Made by a program: the position numbers and the translations under genes. From contig NGZR01000001.1 of assembly GCA_002197995.1 (NCBI GenBank), positions 4,588,001-4,652,000 on the forward strand: a stretch of 64,000 nucleotides of DNA, in the 5' to 3' direction. The notes beneath the pieces are model-generated. The model had not been told where the DNA came from and searched no databases. It was given only the letters and a program-made list of their open reading frames with translations. The stretch comes from Gaeumannomyces sp. JS-464 (lineage: Eukaryota; Ascomycota; Sordariomycetes; Magnaporthales; Magnaporthaceae). Every line of letters begins with the position of its first letter. Positions within the stretch are counted from its first letter, which is position 1. Shown here one piece after another: positions 1 to 13,250 of this stretch.

Positions 1-498
1 AAAGCCGCATCAATGCCTTGCGCGTTTGGGACCCGCGATCAAAAAAATTCCCCCACATCCCGACAATTGAGATGGTCACGTGAAATTCAACACCGACAGC
101 CGCTCCCGCCCCGAATGATGGAGTTCTTCGAGCACGCCATTTCGACTAGCCAATCAGAGGAGGGCAGTGGCTTCCAGCGTCTGTTTTAAGACTTGTCGAC
201 CACGCCCAACGGGGGACAATCCAACCTCACTTCATGATTTCTGACTTGTGATGGCAGTATTCGTGACGTTGAAACAGTTTCTGCTTTCATTTCTCTGCTG
301 GCACCCGCTGTGCAAAGCTATCCTCTGCTGGAGGCTGGGCTCCGCCCCTACGCTCATCGCTTATACCCAAAACCGCTGCGATATCAACACACCAAATGGA
401 AGCACAATGCGACAACAAAACAAGCAAGCCAAAAGCCTATCCAATGCCCCTGAGCCGCCCCTCACCCCTTGATTACAGTCTCATTCCCCTTCCGCGTA
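1..498. other. Intergenic, left edge of window
   Basis: No coding signal that I can support. The open frames here are short and have no family resemblance. The 3' end of the cysteine dioxygenase gene (minus strand) borders it on the right, so part of this is probably its 3' UTR. Confidence 0.5.
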
Positions 499-1289
499 TT
501 AACACAGGCCCGAAGCCTCCTCAAGCCGACGGCCATACTCGGAGAAGTTACCACACTTTTTAACGTGGCTCTTCTTCCCTGTGTTGGCATTGAAGATCGA
601 GCAGCCATTCTTGGCCACGTTGGGGGGCGTGTACACTGCTCCGGTCAGCTTGATATGAACCCAAGGCGGGTCATGGGCATGGGCGACGACACTCACGGTG
701 CAGGGACACAGCGAAGTCGCTGCCCTTGTTCCACACTCTGTGGAGGCCGAGCTCGTCGGCCATGTACGCCACGGCATTCTCCTGTGTGTTCTCTCGGATA
801 TGACCGTCATCGGCTCCTCGACCCCTTCCCTGGGATGGGCATACCGGGTCTCGGTCAGTTCGCCTCGGAGGATCTTCATCAGGCAGTGTGCGTTGCCGTG
901 GTCATGGATAGGGCTGCCTTTGCCAGGCGACCAAACGAGGACAAGCTTGAAAGAGCGAGGCTCGACATCAGCATCCAGGGATCAATAATGGGGGAGGGAC
1001 ATCGAGCGCTGTCCTTACCAAGTTGCTCTTGCCATTGCCCTCGTCAACCAGGTTACGAGTGTAACCTCTGCTCGCATCCTGCATGGCGAACGGCAGCCAG
1101 CCCTGCTCTCTGGCGTCGTATCCGTCCATGAGCCATGTGAGGTGGTTGACGTCGACGTCGTCTCAGCCCGGACGAGGGACCGAGTGCGTGCTTCAGCTCC
1201 ATGACAAGCTCGGCGAAGCCCACGGGCGCCTCGGGTCGACACCCCGCCGGCACAACCGAGGACACTTGTTGGACGATACCGACGGCCAT
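499..1289 (-). CDS. Cysteine dioxygenase, type I (two frame breaks)
   Basis: Iron enzyme that oxidises cysteine to cysteine sulfinate in the cytosol. Three exons are visible: 1289-1019, 945-697 and 636-499, with introns 1018-946 (GTAAGG..CAAG) and 696-637 (GTGAGT..GCAG). Exon 2 encodes LVLVWSPGKGSPIHDHGNAHC, which holds two of the three iron-binding histidines and the cysteine that cross-links to tyrosine. The third histidine is in GLHRVWN, and the partner tyrosine is in LHLYTPPNVAKNGC, which is restored exactly across intron 2. The family C-terminus GKKSHVKKC follows. Two frame breaks interrupt exons that are otherwise conserved: near 1164 (after GPSSGL, before DDVDVNHL) and near 780-795 (before ENAVAYMADELGLHRV). 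The second looks like a one-base deletion. The start at 1289 is the first ATG before the conserved N-terminus. Family identity is firm. Whether the breaks are real or assembly errors is open. Confidence 0.85.
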
Positions 1290-3183
1290 CTTGGATCTAC
1301 GTTCTGGTCTTGCTGGAGAATTTGGTGGAAGTTTGGTTGGACTTTGTGGTTCTGCTTTGGTTGGTTCTGGTGGTGAGATACGGGATGTGGAGACTTTGGT
1401 TTTTCTAACTGAAGTTGCGGTCTGGTGTGTGCTGGGCGATGGCTTCTGACCTGGTGTCTGGGTCCCGTCCAGACACTGCCGGGTTTGATTGTGGTGCGCA
1501 GCGCAGCGGCCTCGCTATTTGTCGCCGACCTCGGGGGAGTGGGTCACTGTGCCAAAAGGGGCGCCGGCCTGCATCCCTGACCTGGGAAGGGCGAGTCGAA
1601 CCGAAGACGCAAAACGAGAGCAGCGGCGGAAACCGGCCACTTGCGACGGTAAATTTCGGATCGTTCGATGTCTGGCCAACCGTCTTCCTGGCCGAACTCT
1701 GCTTTTCCTGCTTGGCGGAACACTTGGTGATATTTACCCGACAGTCCACGGCAGGGCCCGCGATAACGGACGAGGGGGCCGACAAACAAAGCGAAACTCA
1801 AGCGCTCGCCAAGTCGGACGGGCATCCTGGCGGTGGTCACAAGACGGCTACCCAGGCCACGGAGAGCAAGCAAGCCCTGTGCTGTGTGCACCCTACGGTC
1901 TTCTAGTAAGGGTTGTCGTCATACCAGGCGCTACCGATTGCCAAAATCAATTATACCGCTTTCAATCAACCCCACCTGATCTTCATTCAAATCTCGTTAA
2001 CACACATACGACGTACCCTTCGCGCGGCATCTTCCAACAACCTGCCAGACTTTTCTGGCAGAAGATTGCTGGTCGGTTGGATAAAGGATGCGGGCTTCCG
2101 CATCCCTTATCTTTGCATGCCACAGCACTCCCACCGCCCCGACCACCGGCGGCCCCCGACGGCTTATCTGTATCTCACGCGAATGCGGGTGTGACGCATG
2201 GCCGGTTGAGAATGTGGCGGATGACTGTTTCTCTTGCGTCTGGCTCCATTGTCCGGGATGCTTGAGGGGTTTTGCGTTGTGGTTACATAATGAATTAAAA
2301 ATGGTCGACATTGCATTCGAGTCTGAGTCCCGAATGGCCTCTCTTCTAACGGAAAAAGGCAGCTTCGAGTGCACAGGAATACTATTATGTATACCATCAT
2401 GTTGCATATCGATAACAGATCTACACTGAGATGTTTCGATGCCGGTGGAAGAACGCGTTTGCGTAGAATTATCGGTGGCCTCATAATCTATTCGAACAAA
2501 GCGACAGAAAAGCAAACCAGCAAAATCATACTACTTTCAAGATCATCTCAATCTCGGATTGGCCCCTGGATACCTCATTAGCCTCTCCTTCTCTATCATC
2601 AAGACAGTGATGATGTCTTGCATGTTACTGGTGGTTTGCAGTGGTAGTCTGGGAAAGCGTCCAGGGGCAAGCACTGGCCTATCCGATAACAGCCGCTCGG
2701 CGCTTATCAAAATTTTGAATCGCGGGGTAGAGAATCCCAATGAAAGAATTGCACTCCCAGTGCGCATAGAAGATATGTGGCTTCCCGCTCCTCAATAGAG
2801 AGAAGAGAAGGCGAGCGACCACGAGACTTGTGCTGTTGCACTGCAGGCAGCCATGTATTCCACTTTAGAATACAGTGGTCTGTACTTCGATCGCCTGAAC
2901 TCTTGTGCGTTTGTTCTCTTCCCTCAAACCCTTGCCTTGGCGTGAATCTCTCTTCGAAACTGACAATCTTGCTGCTGTTGGCCGGAACTAGACGTACTCG
3001 AAATATGGCACAGCTACCGGACCCCGATATTGGCTATGCGCATTCACTTGCCTGATTCTGATCAGGATATACCTACACCTCGTCCATGGGCGACCAGAAG
3101 AACCGGTCGCATTCGCTCGAGCTCTTGGCGCCGACAGCACAAAACCCAAGCCAACAGACCCACCATCGACGGGCAAGGCCATT
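1290..3183. other. Intergenic region between cysteine dioxygenase and TYW1
   Basis: This 1.9 kb lies upstream of both flanking divergent genes. It has many short overlapping open frames on both strands, none with a recognisable domain, signal peptide or consistent splice sites. In the frame of TYW1 there is an open stretch from about 2992 to 3183 that contains a hydrophobic run near 3025-3070 (YWLCAFTCLILIRIY) but no ATG. It could be an upstream TYW1 exon with a membrane anchor. Confidence 0.4.
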
Positions 3184-5324
3184 TTGACGGACATGAAACC
3201 AAAGCCAGCCGACCAACCAAAGGTCAAGGCCGCGGGGCCGCGCCGGATCAGGGGCGAAGTGAATAAAGACAAGACCGGCAAGGGGGCAGACTTCTGGGGG
3301 CCGCGAGAAATACAACCGCTCGTTTTCGTTTCCTCGGTCACCGGAACGACAGACAAGGTTGCGCGCGAGTATGCTGCGAGGCTGGAAGATTCTGCGCGTG
3401 CCCTGTCGCCCACCGCGGGGTGCCAGATCCTTGCGCCAAAGGTGCTTGATCTGTCCGAAATCGACTACGACGAGTACTTCATCACGCCGCCGCAGCTGGA
3501 GCCGCAGCAGGCCGAGGGGCGCGTCGAGCTGCTTTACCTGCTGCTGCTCCCCAGCTTCAACATCGACACTATAAATGATACCTTCCTCGAACACCTGCAG
3601 GAAACGCACCATGACTTCAGAATAGATACGTCCCCTCTGTCGCCGCTGCTTGGTTACTCGGTGTTCGGATTTGGCGACAGGGATGGCTGGCCTACCGAGG
3701 AGGAAGGGTTCTGCTTCCAGGCCAAGAAGGTCGATAGGTGGATGGCCAAGCTGACGGGCCGTAAACGGGCCTGCCCGCTCGGGATTGGAGACCACAAGAC
3801 TGACGCGCAGCGGAGCGCCTGTCTGAATGGCATGAGGGCGTCGTCGATGTTCTCAGCCTGCTGGCCCGAACTGGCTCGCTCGGTGAAGGTGTGCCTGGTT
3901 CGGGAGACGCTGTGGAGAGTGATGACGAAGCAGCATCCGACGCGGACGATGGCGAGGTGCTCGTTGACGAAGATGCGCCAGCTGCAAAGAGGAAGCCTGG
4001 GCGCAAGGCCGCCTCAGGGATTCTGGACGACGTAGAGGATATTGGCCGGGTCTTGGAAGCGTCGCGGGCAGACGGTGCGTCGGCGGCGCCCGTCGCTGTG
4101 GACTTCACCTACGACAAAACGAGTGCCGGCAGGACAAGAAAACCGGCTGCCCAGACGATCAAGGAGATGGTGCCCAAGAACTCGCCCACATATGCGGCGC
4201 TGACGAAGCAAGGGTATGCTATCGTTGGCTCCCACTCAGGGGTTAAAATCTGCCGATGGACCAAGTCAGCGCTGCGGGGACGCGGCAGCTGCTACAAGTA
4301 CTCCTTCTACGGTATCAACAGCCACCAGTGCATGGAGGCGACGCCGTCGCTCTCGTGTTCTAACAAGTGCGTCTTTTGCTGGCGGCATGGGACGAACCCG
4401 GTCGGGACGACTTGGCGCTGGGTCGCGGACGCGCCGGACCTGATCTTCGACGGCATCCGGAAGAACCACTACCAGAAGATCAAGATGATGCGAGGCGTCC
4501 CGGGAGTGCGGGCCGAGCGGTTCGCCGAGGCGATGCGGATCCGGCACTGCGCGCTCTCGCTCGTCGGCGAGCCCATTTTCTACCCGTACATCAACGAGTT
4601 CTTGGCGCTGCTGCACGGCGAGCGCATATCGTCTTTCCTCGTCTGCAACGCGCAACACCCGGACCAGCTCGCGGCCCTGGGCCACGTGACGCAGCTGTAC
4701 GTGTCGATAGACGCCTCGAACCGCGAGTCGCTGCGCCGCGTCGACCGGCCTCTGCACCGCGACTTCTGGGAGCGTCTGCAGAGCTGTCTCGACATCCTGC
4801 GTGAGCGCCGCTTCCGCCAGCGCACCGTCTTCCGGCTCACTCTCGTCAAGGGCTTCAACGTCGAGGACGAGGTCGAGGGCTACGCCGACATGGTTGAGAA
4901 GGCTCTGCCCTGCTTCGTCGAGGTCAAGGGCGTCACGTACTGCGGCACCTCCACCTCGGCCGGCGCGGGCCTCAGCATGGCAAACGTGCCTTTCTACCAC
5001 GAGGTGTGCGATTTCGTCACGGCTCTCGAGGCCTCGCTCCGGCGCAGGGGCCTGGCCTACGGCCTTGCGGCCGAGCACGCGCACTCGTGTTGCGTACTTC
5101 TCGCGAGCGAGCGGTTCCGTGTCGATGGCAAATGGCACACCCGCATCGACTACGACCGCTTCTTCGAGCTGCTTGACGAGAAGGGCCCGCATGGAGATTT
5201 CTCTCCCGAGGATTACATGGGTCCCGAGACGCCTGAGTGGGCGGCTTGGGGCAACGGCGGGTTCGACCCACGGGACCAGAGGGTAGATCGGAAGGGCCGG
5301 CCGATAGAACCTAGTGTGGCATAA
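3184..5324 (+). CDS. TYW1: tRNA 4-demethylwyosine synthase TYW1 (one frame break)
   Basis: Radical-SAM enzyme that condenses N1-methylguanosine-37 of tRNA-Phe with pyruvate in wybutosine synthesis. Residues from about 40 form a flavodoxin-like FMN domain beginning PLVFVSSVTGTTDKVAREYA. Near 4350 the radical-SAM cluster motif CSNKCVFCW (C-x3-C-x2-C) appears, followed by the family blocks RHGTNPVGTTWRW, LSLVGEPIFYPYINEF and YVSIDASNRESLRRVDRP. The C-terminus SPEDYMGPETPEWAAWGNGG is typical. One frame break at about 3810 separates the flavodoxin domain from an acidic linker and the SAM domain. Adding one base gives a continuous frame of 714 codons from ATG 3184, so this is a one-base deletion. 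The true start may lie upstream, because the frame stays open to 2992 with a possible membrane segment. No intron is needed within this span. Confidence 0.9.
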
Positions 5325-5873
5325 GCATCGAGATGCACAATGAACCGCTTGTTGATTTCTTTTTGCGTCTATAGTGTGCCAATCATTTGACCTCAGAGAT
5401 GTTAGCGCCACGCCATCCAAGTCACCAGAACCTTTCTTTTCTTTTTGCGCCAGTGCCGCTCAACCAAAGGCGTCCCTTCATAAAAAAAAATGATGCGTCT
5501 ATATACATAATGTTCTACAGTATGGGCCCACCTCCCTCCCGCTGGCCCGTAAAATCCCTCTCCGTATTAATACAAGGAAAGGAAGTGAACAGTCGCCTGG
5601 GAGGGGGTTCGGAGAGGGAGCCGTCAGCCATCGAGGGGCTCTCGTGGCGTTGACTTTCCGGCTGCTCCTTGCTTCCCCAAGGGCAGCTGTTGGTCTGTCC
5701 GTCTGTCCAAAAGAGTGGAGGGAAGTTTGTCTTTTCCCTTGTTCGCGTCGTGACATAGGTAGGTTCACGCTAAAGCGAATCGGGCGGATGGTTTGGCGAG
5801 ACTATCGAGGTGACATGTGTCTACTCCAACGAACCATCAACATAGACAGATATGAGAGCCCCAAATCTGCCGT
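5325..5873. other. Convergent intergenic region, TYW1/TOM20
   Basis: Both neighbouring genes end into this 550 bp, so it should be mostly two 3' UTRs. It has A-rich stretches near 5482-5510. I see no further gene. Confidence 0.5.
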
Positions 5874-6798
5874 CTAGTCAAGGCCGACCACAGGAGGCAT
5901 GCTGCCCTCACCGGCCTCGAACATGCTGGCACCGGCGGGTGGTGCCTTGGCGGCAGAGGAGGGTCCCAGCTGGAGCGTGGTGTCGTAGGCGATCATCTCG
6001 GCGAGGACATCGAGAATTGGCTGCGGCGAAGCATCTGGGTCAGGACACGGCCGGAGGCCTTTGTTTGGGGAGCCAAGGGCGCACGCGCAGCCTTTCATAC
6101 CTTGGGCACAATGTTGTTATAGATGTGGATAAGGTCGCCGGGGCTAGGGTAGACCTTGAGCGCATTGTAGAAGTGGAGGGCGACCTGCACCGGGTCGGCC
6201 GAGGCTATTTCGCGCGCGCATGGCGGCACCCGTTAGCACTTGCCCTGTCGCAAAAGAGCACTCACTCTCTGCTCGTCCGTGCTCGTTGGATGGCTCACCA
6301 GATGTGGACAGCGTCTCGCCGATCGTGATCTGCTCCTGGAAGTACTGCTCCTTCTCCTCGACGTTGTCGGGGTAGCCGGCCGCCTTGGCGTCGTCGATGA
6401 CCTGCCTGATGAGGTGCAGGCGGCCGGCCTCGGCGGCCTCAGCGTCCTCCTTCTCGCTGCGTGCCTGCCTGCGCTCGTTCCGGCGCAGCTGCCGGCGGAA
6501 CTCGGGGCTGTGTCGCCGGCGGTAGTCGAAGTAGACGGCGTAGGCTGCAGTGCGAAGGAAAGAAAAGTGCTAGTGAGCCGCTGGGTTCAGACGCAGGAGG
6601 GCGCACCCCCAACGGCGGGCGGGCCTCGCTCCCTCTCCGTCTCTGTATATCACAGGGACCAACACTGATCTTGCGCCGGCTGGCATCTGCCATGCCACAA
6701 AAAAAGAGGGTGCGGGATCCGGCCAGGGGGGACTAACCTAGCAGTCCTGTCACAACGGCCGTGGCCGAGGCCGTCACTATCATCCTGGCGTCGGCCAT
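5874..6798 (-). CDS. TOM20: Mitochondrial import receptor subunit Tom20
   Basis: Outer-membrane receptor that recognises mitochondrial presequences and passes preproteins to the TOM pore. Four exons join cleanly: 6798-6738, 6544-6299, 6204-6101 and 6020-5874, 558 nt or 185 residues, with no frame break. The N-terminus [20 protein letters not shown] is the membrane anchor. It is followed by [20 protein letters not shown] and the basic [13 protein letters not shown] linker typical of Tom20. The helical receptor region includes [17 protein letters not shown] and [18 protein letters not shown], and the fungal tail [15 protein letters not shown] is present across the last junction. Length matches other fungal Tom20 proteins. 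It is divergent from EXO84 with 552 bp between the start codons. Each intron begins with GT (GTTAGT, GTGAGC, GTATGA) and ends with AG. Confidence 0.95.
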
Positions 6799-7350
6799 GG
6801 TTTATGACAAAATCGCAATCAAAATTAGGCGGCGGGGGCGCTGCTGCAGGGTGCGTCTCAGCGTTGGCACGGGCGTGTGAGAGGCGAGCTCGGGATCAAA
6901 TTGGTGTGCTGGGTGGGAGGTGAAGTGAGGCAGGCAAGCTGGAATTGAGGGTCACGATGCTGCGTGCATGTGTGGTCATCCCGTTCGATGTGCTGCCAAA
7001 ATTTTACCCAATCTTATCAGCGCCTCGCTGTTGCTTGTCTGGCCTAGGTATCCCGTCATAGGCGGGAGGTTCAGCGCGCGACCGCTGCCGGACCTTGTCC
7101 AAAGCCCGCAGCTACAGCACACCCCCTACCCGGACAAGGCCTGGGCACAGGGGTGGGGCAGGCCACCTCGGATGTGCGTGCCTCAAGTGGAGCTCAGTGC
7201 TCAATTGCGGACGCCCTGCCCGCCAGCCAGCCCTGACTGCCAGCCATTCAGTCGGCCGACGTGAAAAGCCGTGATCGATCACGTCTCCTCAACGTGCATG
7301 GCTGGATACCCACCCGAGACGTCATCCCCATTGACGCCCAACAATACGCC
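6799..7350. promoter_or_regulatory. Shared divergent promoter region TOM20/EXO84
   Basis: The two start codons face away from each other across 552 bp, so both promoters and both 5' UTRs must lie here or overlap. I do not see a clear TATA box at a fixed distance from either start. The role is inferred from gene arrangement only. Confidence 0.5.
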
Positions 7351-9584
7351 ATGAGCGAGGAAAGAAGCAAGATCTCGCTCCGGGCTGGTCCCAAGCGAAA
7401 GGCACGCCCGACCATCAGCGCCCCGAGGCAGGTCACTGAGCCCCTGCCCGACAATGTCGGCCCTCCTCGAAGTCGACCCGGCCTCCCGGGAGCTGGCGGC
7501 GTCGCGCCCCCGCGTCCGCCAATGGCCGGTGGCAAGGTAAGATCTCTGCTGAGAGGAGTTTGCCCCGTCAAACTGTAGTCAAAGGAGCTTGGAAGCTAAT
7601 CTACAGGGCTCCCTCGACAGACCTCGGACCTCGTGAAACGCCGCTTCTCTACACGGTTCAACGACCTTCCGGCCGATGGGTTCGCGCCCCCGTGCCGGCC
7701 CTGCCTTCGTTCAACCAATATGAGGCCTCGAGTAGGGATAGGGATAGGAGAGCGGCACCGCCCTCGAGAGGGACGGGAGGGGGAGGGTCCGCGCCCGTCG
7801 TGGACGTCAAGGCGCTGCGCGACCCGAAGCTCATGGCCGATCAGTACGTCGCCCAGATACTGAGTGACGCGACCGAGGACGAAATTCGCGACTTTGAAGA
7901 ATCTCTGCGCAGCCTCAAGAGCCGGGCGTCGACGGACCTGCAGCAGAACGTGTACCAGAACCGCACGCAGTTCATCAAGATCAGCAAGGAGGCCGAGAAG
8001 CTCAAGGTTGAGATGCGGGCGCTCAAGAACCTCATGTCGGAGCTGAGCGCCAACACCACGGCGCTGCGGTCGGCGTCGTCCCGGGGCGATGGCGGCGGGG
8101 CGGGCGAGACGGCAAGCCTCAGCGCGGGCGGAGTCTCGGCGTCGCTCAGCAAGCGGGACAAGCGTAGCTCGGTGGCGGACCGGACAGCGCTGTGGAACTC
8201 GCAGATGCAGGCGCTGTACAAGCACGTCGAAGGGTCGCAGAAGTTCCTGCCAAACTCGTCCGGGCGCCACGTGGTGCAGAACGCGGGCCACTGGATCGAG
8301 CTGGATAGCGCGACGTACAAGTCGCGGCGGGCGATGCAGATCTTCCTCCTCAACGACCACCTTCTCATCGCGTCGCGCAAGAAGAAGAGAACAGAGGGCT
8401 CCGACTTCCGCGACCCGCAGGTCAAGTTGGTGGCGGACCGCTGCTGGCCGCTGCTCGACATCGAGGTTGTTGACATGGCTGGATCGGGCGAGGCGTCGAG
8501 CGGGCGGACCAAGCTGGCGGACGCCATAATGGTGCGCGGAGTGGGACAGGAGACCGTCATTTACCGAACCGAGAAGGCGGATGACCCGGAGAAGGGGTCG
8601 CTGATGCTCAACATGCGCAAGGCAGTGGAGGAGCTGCGGCGCGGGCTGCAGTCCGAGATGGATGCCAACAACAAGGCTAAAGAGACCATCAACTACTTTG
8701 CGTCGCGCGACCCGGGCCTGTTGCAGAAGACGGCGCTACTCGAGACGCTGTCGACATCAAGGACATGCTGATCGAGGTAGACGGCAAGCAGCAGAACCTG
8801 CGCTGGGTCGAGGGCCAGATGGACGAGTTGGATATCGAGATTGCGCTGCAGCGGTTTGAGCCGGCCGTGGTGCGGGTCGAGAAACTCAAGGGCCTTGCCA
8901 AGAGCCTCAAGAACAACGCCATTGCACAGGACTTCATCGAATTCAAAGTGGAGGAGCGCAGCTCGAGGCTTGGGGCCCTGGTCACGCGCGAGCTGGTCGA
9001 GACGCATGAGAACCAGCGCAAGGCCAAGCGGAATGTGGGCTGGCTGACCAGGCTCGGGTACGAGGATCGAGCGCGCGAGGCCTACCTTGAGGCACGGAGC
9101 AACATCATACAGAAGCGGTCACGGTTAGTACCTACCTACCGCTTCGGGTATTTGCTTACGGATAGTTGGGATGAGGGGAAAATGACTCTATTTGCTGACA
9201 CGACTCTTCTCTCAAAGGCAATGCATCTTCCAGGGCGACCTGCACCGGTACATCTGGGAGATCTCGTTCGTGTACTTCACAATCATCAAGAACACGGTGG
9301 CGTGCTTCCAGAGCTGCTTTCCGCCGCCGATGATGAGCGCGTGCGTCAAGTGGGCTAAGGAGGAGGTGGACGCCTTCAACGCGATCCTAGCGCGGCAGCT
9401 CAGCGGCACCGAACAAGGCGGCGAGGTGTGGCAGTCCTGCATGGAGCGGGCCAGGGACCACGCCGACATGTTGTCCGAGGTCGGACTGGACTTTAGGAAC
9501 CTGGTCGGGCGCGCGGTGCCCGGCGGGGGCGCGGTCAACAGATCGTCTGGTGGCACTCCCGTGCTCGGTCTTGGCCTGAGCTGA
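7351..9584 (+). CDS. EXO84: Exocyst complex component Exo84 (two frame breaks)
   Basis: Subunit of the octameric exocyst that tethers secretory vesicles at sites of polarised growth. Exons: 7351-7536, 7621-9123 and 9218-9584; introns 7537-7620 (GTAAGA..ACAG) and 9124-9217 (GTTAGT..AAAG). Exon 2 opens with SDLVKRRFSTRF, the conserved Exo84 start region. A coiled-coil segment follows (SLKSRASTDLQQNVYQNRTQ), then a pleckstrin-like domain around 8270-8640 (GHWIELD, MQIFLLNDHLLIASRKKKR), then the helical cullin-repeat C-terminus (NVGWLTRLGYEDRAREAYL, YIWEISFVYFTIIKNT). Frame breaks lie near 7676 and near 8750. Restoring one base at each gives 686 codons, a normal fungal Exo84 length. This protein is essential in yeast, so I take the breaks as sequence errors. 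Confidence 0.9.
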
Positions 9585-10792
9585 GCGCTAGGCGCCGCCA
9601 CGGCACGTGGCGGAGATATAGTGTATTTACTCGTACCCAGAGTTTTGTTATTTTATCCGGGTGGCAGTTGGGTGGCAAGATGGGCTGCCTCGGCCCAGTT
9701 ATTTCTCCCATTTTCTAGCAGCGCCTCAAGCAGAGAGTCGTAGAAGCATATCGGTTCAGAGAGCTCGTACAACTACCTGTCCTTCTTAGATGGATATCCA
9801 ACCTTCAAAGTAGATATGTACCTCGGTATAATCTCTGTTTCTTGTCGCTTGGGCCGTCAGGGTCCAAGTTGGGTGGCGGTATATGCCGCATCGTAAGGAA
9901 TCCCTGCGTGGACAGATGGTGCTTGGCGCGTGGTGACGGTGGAGGCGGCTGCAGTGCACGTGCCCCGAGGCTCAATTCAGGATGCCCCTCCAATCAGCCT
10001 GGGTTCACCGCCCGTGGATGGCAGCTTTCGACCCCCCTACCCCACCCACCCGAAGTACCACACCTGGTAGCGACTGGACCCAAGCGCGTTGCTGTGCACA
10101 AAGGTACCTGCGGCGCCTGGCCACTGCGTTTCGTCCACTGGAACTGCCCGCCCAAACAGCAGCCAGACTGCTTGCTGCTGCCCGCAATCCTCTCGCAGCA
10201 GCCCAAATCAGACATCAAATCTCCAGCCATTTCAGCCCGCCAGACACTCTCAACTCCCTCCTCGACTGTCTTGTGCCTGTCCCGCTTCTCGACTCGCCTA
10301 ACCGCTGCAGGCTCTCGAATCCCTTGGCCATATTTTCTTTTTTTGATTGCGCTCCATCTCGGCGGTCTCGCCATTGACGACTTACTTACCTTATTCGTGT
10401 GCTGGGGTTCGTGCTCCACCAACCGTGGGCAATCGCAGCCACTTCGTTCGGCATTGACCCTGCCTGCCTGCTGCTACTGCTGCCCAGGCCGCCGCCACCT
10501 CTTGTCAAGCTCAGCACCGCTTTGCTGCCCGCTTCGAGGAGTGTCATGACAGCCGACACTTAACACCACCAAACGACCCGTCAGCCACCACCCACCACCT
10601 TGTTGCACCCACCTACCCTCCTTGATCATTTCAAGTTCTCTGCCGGCGACGCGTCCTCCCGCATCCCGCCATCGCTGCGCCGCCCCCTCCATTCCCGCCA
10701 TCGTCCCGTTGTCGAGCTGAAAACGGCGGCCGCCCAGGATAGCGTCCTCGGAGGTACAACAGCTGGACATCGTCATCGACGACGACGACGAC
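9585..10792. other. Intergenic region upstream of PP2A
   Basis: This 1.2 kb holds the 3' end of EXO84 and the 5' region of the phosphatase gene. The last 600 bp is rich in C, CT and CCACC-like runs, as is common in fungal 5' leaders. An open frame of 235 codons at 9842-10549 has no domain and unusual composition, and I do not call it. Confidence 0.45.
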
Positions 10793-12414
<1,622 letters not shown>

Positions 12415-13250
12415 TGAACTATAGCGAGGCCCATGAATGGTGGGGGAGAGCGGAAAACAAGCCAGGGTTACTCGGTGCAATCACACCACCCCTCGATTCC
12501 CTGTAAGGCCACAGACCAGAACTCAACCTCGCCTATCATGCCTGTCGTGCAGCGAGCAGATCTACCCAGTCGGTATTCTGCCTGTTTACAACGACGTGGC
12601 TTGATCATGTCTGCGATATTTCACTGTCTGAGGATGAGGGAGCGCACAGCTCCCCCATGTAATCCCCAAAACTCACCTCACCAGGTGTTGTCAGGTGTAA
12701 TATCCTCAGGTGGAGGACAGAGACATGGCCACTTTGTGACATGGCGTGTGTTGGTCGACGGAGGTGGTGACGAGCAGCGGGAGTCGGAGGGCTTTTGTTT
12801 TTTATTCTCGGCGCCGGCAAGCTTTGATATAGATGCCGGATTCGCCCCAATCGTCTCGGTAGACCTTGTGGTAGCACGTACCCTAGATTCATGACGCCGA
12901 CCAACAGAGAATCGGTGTCTCGTTGAAAAAAACGGAGCCCAGAGTTGATTAGTGTTAACGTCGTGACAACCTCGTTTGTGATAGCTTTCCTTGTTGGAAC
13001 AGTAACCCGAGTTCTATACCCTAGCCATATCCAACCCTGGATTAAATCTAAGCGCTCGTAGTGAAAGAAGGAAAGGAAAAGAAGCTGGAATACGACATAC
13101 AAATATTTATGAAGGTGTGAAGCTGTGAAGCTGATAGATGGAAACCCGCCCTGCCCGGTTCCCGCCCAAACATCCCCAATTCCCTATCTAAACCGAGACG
13201 AAGTTAAGGAAGAAAAAAAAAAAAAAAAAAAAAGAAGAGCATACATCGGA
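12415..13250. other. Convergent intergenic region, PP2A/VPS15
   Basis: Both flanking genes end here, so this 836 bp should be mostly 3' UTR. It includes a 22-nt A run (13213-13234) close to the VPS15 stop. No supported gene. Confidence 0.5.
13213..13234. repeat. Poly(A) run, 22 nt
   Basis: Uninterrupted run of 22 A on the plus strand, 17 bp beyond the VPS15 stop codon (a T run on the coding strand of VPS15). Confidence 0.9.

Noticed and set aside
469..1131. 220-codon plus-strand open frame
   Set aside because: It is antisense to the cysteine dioxygenase exons, whose conserved motifs and introns are on the minus strand.
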